Positions 51,880 to 58,699 of a DNA stretch of 64,000 nt are shown here, piece after piece. The stretch's first letter is position 1. Each line of letters begins with the position of its first letter. The notes beneath the pieces are model-generated. The model saw nothing but the letters and a program-made list of their open reading frames with translations, ran no database searches and had not been told where the DNA came from. The stretch is taken from positions 248,001 to 312,000 of the forward strand of contig NZ_JSYP01000002.1 of NCBI RefSeq assembly GCF_000813005.1, written 5' to 3'. Both the position numbers and the translations under genes were made by a program. The stretch comes from Flavobacterium sp. KMS (lineage in GTDB: Bacteria; Bacteroidota; Bacteroidia; Flavobacteriales; Flavobacteriaceae).

Positions 51880-52251
51880 TTATAGTATATTTGTAATTGT
51901 AAATTTTTTTTGCAAATTTACGGAATAACTTTATAATTTAACTAATTTCTAAAAGATTTGTGAAATGTTTAATCACTTAATCTTTTGAACATTAGATAAA
52001 TAATATAATTGTCATATTGAGCATAGTCAAAATATGAAGCTATTTCCTGCTGTCCACTATATCTATTGCGGCGAACACCGCCACAATAGGATGCCGTTAC
52101 CATCAGGGCTAGAAACGTAAGAGATTACAAGTGTATATGAACTTCTATTTCTTAATATAGCAAAAGAGAAAATTATAAATATTTGGCTTCAGAATATTTT
52201 CGACAGGAGCAAAATTTATAATTCATAATTTATAATTCACAATTAAAACAA
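51880..52251. other. ahcY / PPTase intergenic region with repeat
   Basis: No gene. Holds the possible ahcY promoter box (51913-51920) and a dispersed repeat (52036-52112); the remainder is AT-rich with nothing recognised. Confidence 0.5.
52036..52112. repeat. Dispersed intergenic element with central hairpin (copy 2)
   Basis: Its ends resemble copy 1 at 2981 (GAAGCTATTTCCTGCTGTCC and GATGCCGTTACCATCAGGGC, then TAG). The centre is a different stem, CTATTGCGGCG with CGCCACAATAG (52063-52089), that still pairs. Non-coding. Confidence 0.6.
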
Positions 52252-52884
52252 ATGCCTTTACATCAAACAATACAGTTTAACCCAACAACACAAATTTTAA
52301 TTTGGAAGATAACCGAGTCTTTCGAAGAGTTGCTTGATAAAGTAGTTTTAAAAGAAAAAACACAACTTCGTTTAAACGGAATGAAATCTGATTTGCATAA
52401 ACGAGGATTCTTAAGTGTACGTATGCTTATGCAAGAAGCAGGTTTTACCGATCTGGATTTGCATTATGACCAATTCGGAAAGCCGTATTTAAGTTGCCAT
52501 AATCATATATCAATTACACATTCGCATAATTTTTCGGCAATAATTATTAGCGAAGAAACCGTAGGAATCGATATCGAACTCCAACGCGAAAAAATCTTAA
52601 GAATTGCTGATAAATTTGTAGATAGAGAATTCGATTATTTAAATTCCGATGCATTAGAAGAATACATAAAAAAACTCACCGTAATTTGGGGAGCAAAAGA
52701 AGCCATCTTCAAAATCCGAAACGAAAAAGGAATCAGTTTTAAAGACCATATTCGTGTAAATTCTTTCTCTCTGGAGGAAAACAAAACATTGGCAAGCCTA
52801 CATTTTGATGATTTGGTAAAAGACTTTGTAGTGTACTATGAAGAAATAGAAAATTTTACTTTAGTCTACGCGCTGGAGAAGTAG
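52252..52884 (+). CDS. 4'-phosphopantetheinyl transferase (Sfp-like)
   Basis: Transfers phosphopantetheine from CoA to carrier proteins. The magnesium and CoA site VGIDIEL (about 104-110) and the WGAKEAIFK motif (about 145-153) are complete. The N-terminal half is the pseudo-symmetric partner domain. The length of 210 suits the Sfp type. No carrier-protein gene is nearby, so it is probably a general housekeeping or polyketide-type enzyme. Plus strand, alone. Confidence 0.9.
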   Translation: MPLHQTIQFNPTTQILIWKITESFEELLDKVVLKEKTQLRLNGMKSDLHKRGFLSVRMLMQEAGFTDLDLHYDQFGKPYLSCHNHISITHSHNFSAIIISEETVGIDIELQREKILRIADKFVDREFDYLNSDALEEYIKKLTVIWGAKEAIFKIRNEKGISFKDHIRVNSFSLEENKTLASLHFDDLVKDFVVYYEEIENFTLVYALEK

Positions 52885-52904
52885 TTTTTAGTAATTAGTA
52901 TTCA

Positions 52905-53075
52905 GTCGCAGTTTTCAGTTTCAGTGAAAAAGTCTCGGTTTTCAGTTGCAGTATTCAGTAAAATCAAAATAATAATCTGCTAAAATCAGCCAAATCTGCG
53001 TGGTAAAAAATAGTCGCAGTATTTAGTTTCAGTAATCAGATGCGCACCTTTAATAATTCTTAGCGTTTCTTCGTG
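52905..53075. repeat. CAGTCGCAGT-type and CTGCTAAAATC repeats
   Basis: Several imperfect copies of TTCAGTCGCAGT and TTTCAGTTGCAG, plus AATCTGCTAAAATC, then CAAATCTGCGTGGT, similar to the spacer of the MITE-like elements near 40.2 and 41.3 kb. Part of the 233-base gap after the PPTase gene. Confidence 0.45.
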
Positions 53076-53117
53076 TTTCCTTTGCGAACCTTTGTGTAAT
53101 AATCCACGTAATACAAT

Positions 53118-53507
53118 CTAGGCTTTCGAGCGGTTTTCAAACATATTCAAATAAAGAAACGTACTCATTTTTCGAGCTCTTCGTTTAAGAGTATCTACAT
53201 TTTCTCCTTCAAAAAGTTCTTCCAGTGTTTCAAACCACATATTTAGCCAGATTCCAAACTCATGCGATGAAATCTGATGGTTAAAATGATCATCAACTTT
53301 ATTGTGCGCTTCAATAGGATTGCCTTTGTATTTTTTGACAGCGAATAAATTGGTTTCCCAAAAATCGGTTAGTTTCTCCAGGTGTTCATCCCAATCTTTA
53401 ATCATATCATTAAAATAAAAGCCAATCTCAGTATTGGCTCTTATTTTTGTATAGAAAGTGTTTACCAGAAGCGATATATCTTCTCTGTTTTCTATTTGTT
53501 TTTTCAT
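53118..53507 (-). CDS. Group III truncated hemoglobin
   Basis: Small heme protein of 129 residues with the 2-on-2 globin fold. The distal part carries FYTKIRANTEIGFYFN, and the proximal histidine is around NHQISSHEFGIW (about residues 76-87). Likely binds oxygen or nitric oxide. It lies 2 bases after a small membrane protein gene that follows a Crp/Fnr gene on the same strand, so stress or oxygen control is plausible. Confidence 0.88.
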   Translation of the reverse strand: MKKQIENREDISLLVNTFYTKIRANTEIGFYFNDMIKDWDEHLEKLTDFWETNLFAVKKYKGNPIEAHNKVDDHFNHQISSHEFGIWLNMWFETLEELFEGENVDTLKRRARKMSTFLYLNMFENRSKA

Positions 53508-53509
53508 AA

Positions 53510-53791
53510 CTAAATGTTATTTATAATAATAAACAAGATACTGAAAAAGACGCTTGTTATAATTAGGTTAAAAACCGTTTTATGGCTCATTTGTGCCAAG
53601 ATAGAAGTATTAGCAATGATATTAGCAAATACAATTATTGCAAGCTGAATCATTTGTGTTACCGATGTTCCATTAGCCAGAACAAACATTGCTGCAGCTG
53701 CACCAAGACAGCTTTGTCCAATAATTGCCATAGTTGCAGAACCAATGTAACTTTTATTAAAATTTTCGAATGTTGAGTTATAAAGTGTCAT
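53510..53791 (-). CDS. Small membrane protein (93 aa), unrecognised
   Basis: Three hydrophobic helices (AMAIIGQSCLGAAAAMFVLA, then TQMIQLAIIVFANIIAN and a C-terminal FNLIITSVFFSILFIII). The ATG at 53791 is preferred to an ORF start 24 codons upstream. Its position between crp and the hemoglobin gene suggests a respiratory or nitrosative-stress role, unproven. Confidence 0.65.
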   Translation of the reverse strand: MTLYNSTFENFNKSYIGSATMAIIGQSCLGAAAAMFVLANGTSVTQMIQLAIIVFANIIANTSILAQMSHKTVFNLIITSVFFSILFIIINNI

Positions 53792-53866
53792 GATATATAA
53801 TTTTAGAGTAACAAAGTTACAGCCTACATATATCTTACATTTATGACTCAAATCATAAAGCAAAAA

Positions 53867-54463
53867 CTATCGGTACACTTTCCGGTTTATAATTTTTAAT
53901 TCGCCTTTCTTCTCTAAGGATTTTATGGCTCTTATAACAGTTTCAACCCGAAGTCCAGATAAATCACCAATTTGTTGTCGCGTAAAATTGATGAGGTGTC
54001 CATTTGCATCTTTCTTAAAATTAAAATTAGCAATAGCATAATCAATCAATCGTAATACACGATGTTCGGGTTCATGAGTAGATATTTCGGCAGCCATTAC
54101 CGATTTGTAATACAACCGTTGTGCTAAGTTTTCGATGATTTTAATACTTATCGCAGGGTTTTCATTTAATAATTTCATGAAACTTTCCTTAGGAACACAA
54201 AGTATTTCGGCATCTTCTACAACAACAGCACTAGCGGGATACTTTTGATTTAAGAATAAAGGAGGTTCTCCAAATGATTGACCTTTATAGAAAATTCCCT
54301 GAATAAATTCCCGACCATCATCATTATAATTATTCATTTTTACTTCGCCCGAAAGAATCTGATAATAGTACGCAGGCAACTTACCTTCTTTAAAAACAAC
54401 AGTTGTTTTTGTGAATTTTTTCTGTATTGCGTCGTATTTTTCTAGTAATTCAATAGCAATCAT
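53867..54463 (-). CDS. Crp/Fnr-family transcriptional regulator
   Basis: Cyclic-nucleotide-binding-like N-terminal domain (about 1-120) with a GEPPLFLNQKYPASAVV loop, and a C-terminal winged helix (TRQQIGDLSGLRVETVIRAI, about 161-180). It has only one cysteine, so it lacks the iron-sulfur cluster of Fnr and the effector is unknown. Its probable targets are itself and the following two genes. The minus-strand TATATTTG box (54498-54505) lies about 35 bases before the ATG. Confidence 0.88.
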   Translation of the reverse strand: MIAIELLEKYDAIQKKFTKTTVVFKEGKLPAYYYQILSGEVKMNNYNDDGREFIQGIFYKGQSFGEPPLFLNQKYPASAVVVEDAEILCVPKESFMKLLNENPAISIKIIENLAQRLYYKSVMAAEISTHEPEHRVLRLIDYAIANFNFKKDANGHLINFTRQQIGDLSGLRVETVIRAIKSLEKKGELKIINRKVYR

Positions 54464-54558
54464 AGGTTTGTTTCTTTCGTTAGTTAAAGCGAATACACAA
54501 ATATAATTGATTCGAAATAGTTCTCTTGCATAAAAAAACTTTTACTTTTACGCTCGCT

Positions 54559-55287
54559 ATGGGACAAAAATTACAAAACATATATAAAGAAATACGTTTG
54601 GCCAAAGTTGAGAATCGAAAATTACTTGCGATTCTTTTGGATCCAGATAAAATTACTTGGCAAAACCTTGATAGCTTATTGCAAAAAATTAATCAATCGC
54701 CAGCAACACATATTTTTGTAGGAGGTAGTTTGGTCGAAAGTACTGTTTTGGAAGATTTAGTTTTTCAGTTAAAATTAAAAACTAATTTACCAGTTATGAT
54801 TTTTCCTGGAGACCCATCGCAAATTTCACCACAAGCAGATGCAATTTTGTTTTTATCATTGTTGTCGGGTAGAAACCCAGATTATTTAATCGAATATCAG
54901 GTTCAGGCAGCGCCAATCTTAAAAAAAATGAATCTGGAGATTATTTCAACAGGATATATTTTAATTGAAAGCGGCAATGAAACTGCGGTTGCACGAGTAA
55001 GCAAAACAAAACCATTAGATAGAACAAATCTTGATTTGGCATTAGCAACAGCTCTGGCAGGCGAAATGTTAGGGAATAAATTAATTTACTTAGAAGCAGG
55101 AAGTGGGGCAAAGCAAGCTGTTCCGTTAGAAATGATTCAGCTGATTTCTCAAAATGTAAACATACCAGTAATTGTTGGTGGTGGAATTGTAGCTTTGTCA
55201 CAAATTCAGAAAGTGTATGAAATGGGAGCAGACCTTGTAGTTATAGGTACAGCTTTTGAAAACGACATTCATTTTTTTGAATCGTAA
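54559..55287 (+). CDS. Geranylgeranylglyceryl/heptaprenylglyceryl phosphate synthase
   Basis: TIM-barrel prenyltransferase that joins a polyprenyl diphosphate to glycerol-1-phosphate. The family is best known from archaeal ether lipids, but genuine members exist in Bacteroidota. LLDPDKITW (about 26-34) gives the phosphate-binding start, with IYLEAGSGAKQAV and VGGGI further on. The ATG at 54559 is chosen over a TTG at 54526; the extra residues would not be conserved. 242 residues. The prenyl chain length used cannot be read from sequence. Confidence 0.88.
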   Translation: MGQKLQNIYKEIRLAKVENRKLLAILLDPDKITWQNLDSLLQKINQSPATHIFVGGSLVESTVLEDLVFQLKLKTNLPVMIFPGDPSQISPQADAILFLSLLSGRNPDYLIEYQVQAAPILKKMNLEIISTGYILIESGNETAVARVSKTKPLDRTNLDLALATALAGEMLGNKLIYLEAGSGAKQAVPLEMIQLISQNVNIPVIVGGGIVALSQIQKVYEMGADLVVIGTAFENDIHFFES

Positions 55288-55319
55288 ACCTTTTTATGTA
55301 ATAAAAACAAACAAGCTCA

Positions 55320-55943
55320 ATGATTGATTTTTTTCTTAATGCGTATAAAAATGTTCCACTTTGGCATATTGGCTTAGAGTTTCTTGTTTTTGTTTTTGGA
55401 ATCTTAAGCGTTTGGTTTGCCAAAAAAGAAAATATTTGGGTATATCCTACAGGATTAATAGCCACAGTAATTTCGGTTTATTTGCTTTATATAGCAGGTT
55501 ATTTAGGCGATATGATGATTAATGGATACTTCTCGATTATGAGTATTTACGGTTGGTACAACTGGGCAAAAGGAACAAATCAAGAAGATACCTTGCCAAT
55601 TACACGTACAAATATTAAGGAAAAATTAACAGGTATTATCTTGTTTTTTATTACAATTGTTGTAGTTTTCGGCATTTATAAATTTTTCGATTATGAGTTA
55701 CATAAAGATAATTATATTGATATTCTTGCCTCAGGCATATTCTTTACAGGAATGTGGTATATGGCAAAGAAAAAGATAGAAAATTGGACTCTCTGGATTA
55801 TCGGTGATATTATTGTAGTGCCTTTATATGCTTATCGTGGGTTAGGAATGTTATCATTCCAATATTTAATTTTTACAATTTTGGCTATTTCAGCTTATTT
55901 AGAATGGAAGAAAATCTTAAACAACAGGATACAAGAATATTAA
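55320..55943 (+). CDS. pnuC: PnuC-family vitamin transporter (PnuC or PnuT)
   Basis: Inner membrane facilitator of about seven helices (207 residues) from the PnuC family, members of which carry nicotinamide riboside or thiamin. The YGWYNWAKG motif (about 77-85) is typical. Import is driven by phosphorylation inside the cell. The next gene is a NadR-like kinase, and the thiamin-pyrophosphate riboswitch lies three genes downstream, so thiamin transport is a real alternative to nicotinamide riboside. Overlaps the next gene by 40 bases. Confidence 0.85.
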   Translation: MIDFFLNAYKNVPLWHIGLEFLVFVFGILSVWFAKKENIWVYPTGLIATVISVYLLYIAGYLGDMMINGYFSIMSIYGWYNWAKGTNQEDTLPITRTNIKEKLTGIILFFITIVVVFGIYKFFDYELHKDNYIDILASGIFFTGMWYMAKKKIENWTLWIIGDIIVVPLYAYRGLGMLSFQYLIFTILAISAYLEWKKILNNRIQEY

Positions 55944-58012
55944 AATTTGCTTTATTTGGTCCTGAAAGTACTGGTAAAACAACTTTAGCAAAGCAACTTG
56001 CCTCGTATTATGAAACGGAGTGGGTTCCTGAGTTTGCACGTGATTATCTTCAGGAAAGATGGGAAGAGAATCAGCATATTTGTGTTGAAGAAGATATGAT
56101 GCCAATTGCTTATGGACAAACAAAATTAGAAAACGAAAAATTAGCTTTAGCAAATAAGTATTTATTTTGCGATACCAATCTTATGGTAACCAAGGTATTC
56201 TCAGAGATGTACTATGGTTTTTGTAATCCATTATTAAATGAAGCTGCATTAGAACACGAATACGATTTGTTTTTCCTTACCGATATAGATGTTCCTTGGG
56301 AAAAAGATGATATTCGGGATAGTCCAAAAGAACGAGAAAGTGTTTTTTCTGTTTTTAAAGAAACAGTAATCAATACCCAAAAACCGTATATAACCCTATC
56401 AGGAAATAAAAAATCACGCTTGGCCAAAGCAGTAGAAATAATTAATGATTTAACGATTGCTAAAGAATTAGGTTTTTCTTCGGCCGATTTTGTACAAATT
56501 TACGAGCACGGAATTCCTTTTGAAAAAATTAAAAAGCAATTAGCGATTTTTAAAAACGGAATAGACAAAAGTATTTTAATAAGCCCAGCGACAGTTTTAA
56601 ACGGGATTTTGAATTTATCAGAGGCTGATTTTGAAATAAAAGCGGCTATGTTTGATGCTAATAAATCGAATTTAAAATTAAAAAAATTCGTTCCGGCTTC
56701 TGGGGCAGCAAGCAGAATGTTTAAATTCTTGAATGCATTTCTAAATGATTTTAATATCGAAAAGGAAAGCATTAATGCCTATATCAACAGAAAAAAAGAA
56801 AGTCAATTATCTCTTTTTATTATAGGGATGGATAAGTTTCCTTTTTTTGAAGCTGTGGATAAAAAATTAAGGGAAGTATATCCTGATTTTGATTCTTTGA
56901 ACACAGATTATAAAAATTATTATTTTATAAAAATGTTATTGGCTTCGGATTGTTTTGATTTTGCAAATAAACCAAAAGCGGTCTTGCCTTTTCATCAATA
57001 TAAAACTCATATTGCAAATCCTATCGAGGAACATTTGCATGAATGTGCTTATTATGCCAGTTCAAATTCTGTTTCTAATTTGCATTTTACAGTTTCAGAA
57101 ATTCATCAGAGTCAATTTGAAGAGTGTGTTGCTGCTGTTAAAACAAAAATTGAGAAAGAGTCAGGGACAAAAATTGGTATCAGTTATTCTTATCAAAATA
57201 AAAGTACCGATTCAATTACAGTCGATTTAGAAAATCAACCAGTAAGAACGGATGACGGACAATTGGTTTTTAGACCAGGCGGACATGGTGCTTTAATAGA
57301 AAATTTAAATAATCTGGATGCGGATGTTATTTTTATCAAGAACATCGATAATGTAATCCAGAATCATATAGAGAAAATTGCTTTGTATAAAAAAGCATTA
57401 GCAGGAATTTTAATAGAATTGCAAAATAAAGTTTTTGGTTACCTAAATGATATTGAAAATCAACAGATAACTGAAGGAAAAATCGCTGAGGTAGTTTTGT
57501 TTTTAAAACAAAATCTAAACATAGAAGTAGCTATTGAAAAACTCACTTTTGAAAATAAAATAAATCGAATAAAAGAAGTTTTGGATAGGCCAATTCGCGT
57601 ATGCGGAATGGTGAAGAATGAAGGAGAACCAGGAGGAGGGCCATTTTGGGTTCAGGACGAAGAGGGAGTAATTTCGCTTCAGATTGTAGAAGCTTCTCAG
57701 GTAGATTTAGCAGACAAAAACCAAGCAGCTATTTTAGCAAATGCAACTCATTTTAATCCGGTTGATCTAGTTTGCGGAATTAAAAACTATAAAAACGAAA
57801 AGTTTGATTTAACAAAATTTATAAATCATAACGCAGGTTTTATAGTCGAAAAAAGCGCAGGCAAAAATACTGTAAAAGGATATGAATTACCAGGATTATG
57901 GAATGGTGCAATGGCAAAATGGTTAACCGTTTTTGTTGCAGTACCGATAATTACTTTTAATCCTGTAAAAACGGTAAACGATTTATTAAAACCAGCACAT
58001 CAACCACAATAA
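55904..58012 (+). CDS. NadR-like ATPase/kinase fused to DUF4301
   Basis: Two-domain protein. The N-terminal ~185 residues match NadR-type kinases (P-loop GPESTGKT at 19-26, and EFARDYLQERW). From about 190 (FSSADFVQIYEHGIPFEKIK) the remainder resembles the DUF4301 family, whose role is unknown; FRPGGHGALIENL and FWVQDEEG are noteworthy blocks. One open frame covers both. It overlaps pnuC by 40 bases. Product: substrate phosphorylation in vitamin uptake (inference); DUF4301 function unknown. Confidence 0.78.
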   Translation: MEENLKQQDTRILKFALFGPESTGKTTLAKQLASYYETEWVPEFARDYLQERWEENQHICVEEDMMPIAYGQTKLENEKLALANKYLFCDTNLMVTKVFSEMYYGFCNPLLNEAALEHEYDLFFLTDIDVPWEKDDIRDSPKERESVFSVFKETVINTQKPYITLSGNKKSRLAKAVEIINDLTIAKELGFSSADFVQIYEHGIPFEKIKKQLAIFKNGIDKSILISPATVLNGILNLSEADFEIKAAMFDANKSNLKLKKFVPASGAASRMFKFLNAFLNDFNIEKESINAYINRKKESQLSLFIIGMDKFPFFEAVDKKLREVYPDFDSLNTDYKNYYFIKMLLASDCFDFANKPKAVLPFHQYKTHIANPIEEHLHECAYYASSNSVSNLHFTVSEIHQSQFEECVAAVKTKIEKESGTKIGISYSYQNKSTDSITVDLENQPVRTDDGQLVFRPGGHGALIENLNNLDADVIFIKNIDNVIQNHIEKIALYKKALAGILIELQNKVFGYLNDIENQQITEGKIAEVVLFLKQNLNIEVAIEKLTFENKINRIKEVLDRPIRVCGMVKNEGEPGGGPFWVQDEEGVISLQIVEASQVDLADKNQAAILANATHFNPVDLVCGIKNYKNEKFDLTKFINHNAGFIVEKSAGKNTVKGYELPGLWNGAMAKWLTVFVAVPIITFNPVKTVNDLLKPAHQPQ

Positions 58013-58416
58013 TGGAAATAGAAAAGATTGTTACAGAACTAACCTATAAAGCTGTTCGTAGTAGTGGTGCTGGCGGACAGAATGTAAACAAAGTATCCTC
58101 GAAGGTTGTTTTGAGCTTTGATTTGCGAAATTCGCAAGCTTTATCTGAAGAAGAGAAAATACTTTTGGAAATAAAATTAGCAACAAGATTAACATTAGAT
58201 ACAGTTTTAATCTTGAATTGTGATGAAGATAGAAGTCAGCTAAAAAACAAAAGTATCGTAACAAAACGATTTCTGGAGTTGATTAAAAACGCTTTAATAA
58301 TCCAGAAACCTCGAAAAGCGACTAAGATTCCAAAATCAGTAATTCGTAAACGTATCAAGGATAAAAAGAACGTTTCGGAGATTAAGCAATCTCGAAAGAA
58401 GCCAAATTTAGAATAA
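58012..58416 (+). CDS. arfB: ArfB-like peptidyl-tRNA hydrolase (alternative ribosome rescue)
   Basis: Release-factor-like protein of 134 residues with only the catalytic domain. The GGQ motif is at 21-23 (GAGGQNVNKVSSKV), and a basic tail (KKNVSEIKQSRKKPN) would enter the empty mRNA channel of stalled ribosomes. Its start codon overlaps the stop of the preceding gene by one base (TAATG). Typical neighbours differ, so this placement is operon position only. Confidence 0.88.
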   Translation: MEIEKIVTELTYKAVRSSGAGGQNVNKVSSKVVLSFDLRNSQALSEEEKILLEIKLATRLTLDTVLILNCDEDRSQLKNKSIVTKRFLELIKNALIIQKPRKATKIPKSVIRKRIKDKKNVSEIKQSRKKPNLE

Positions 58417-58429
58417 AATCCAAAAAAAT

Positions 58430-58486
58430 AAATTCCAAATTCTAATAAAGATGATAGTAAAAACGAGTTTTTGGAATTTGGAATTT
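58430..58486 (+). terminator. Inverted repeat at the end of the pnuC-arfB operon
   Basis: AAATTCCAAATTC (58430-58442) and GAATTTGGAATTT (58474-58486) form a perfect 13-bp stem with a 31-base loop, 14 bases past the arfB stop. It may terminate the upstream operon before the riboswitch promoter. Confidence 0.5.
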
Positions 58487-58490
58487 AATT

Positions 58491-58520
58491 TTTGGAATTT
58501 GTTTTTTAACACTACATTTG
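58491..58520 (+). promoter_or_regulatory. Bacteroidota-type promoter ahead of the riboswitch
   Basis: A -33 TTTG (58491-58494), an 18-base spacer and -7 TACATTTG (58513-58520) match the group consensus (TTTG, then TAnnTTTG). Transcription would start just before the riboswitch aptamer. Confidence 0.65.
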
Positions 58521-58527
58521 CACTGTC

Positions 58528-58600
58528 TCAAAGGGGTGCTCTAAATAACGAGCTGAGATCATACCCAAAGAACCTGAGCGAGTAATGTCGCTAAGGGAAA
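58528..58600 (+). ncRNA. TPP riboswitch (THI box) aptamer
   Basis: The conserved core runs AGGGGTGCTC, then GAGCTGAGATCATACCC, GAACCTGAGCGAGTAATGTC and TAAGGGAAA, the classic thiamin-pyrophosphate-binding pattern. It senses TPP and lowers expression of the TonB receptor gene that follows. Confidence 0.9.
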
Positions 58601-58602
58601 AA

Positions 58603-58638
58603 ACGACAAGTCATAGCGTGCACACTATATTTTGTCGT
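58603..58638 (+). promoter_or_regulatory. Stem-loop downstream of the TPP aptamer (putative expression platform)
   Basis: ACGACAA (58603-58609) pairs with TTGTCGT (58632-58638) around an inner ATAG/CTAT arm and a GTGCAC palindrome. No T-run follows, so it does not look like a simple terminator; translational or processing control is possible. Confidence 0.4.
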
Positions 58639-58699
58639 GAAACATTTATTAATTTAACAAAAAGAATAATTCCCCCTTTTATTCGTAATTTTTTTACGG

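Noticed and set aside
58528..58640. tRNA-like cloverleaf in the riboswitch region
   Set aside because: The conserved THI-box words explain it; no anticodon loop or CCA pattern is present.
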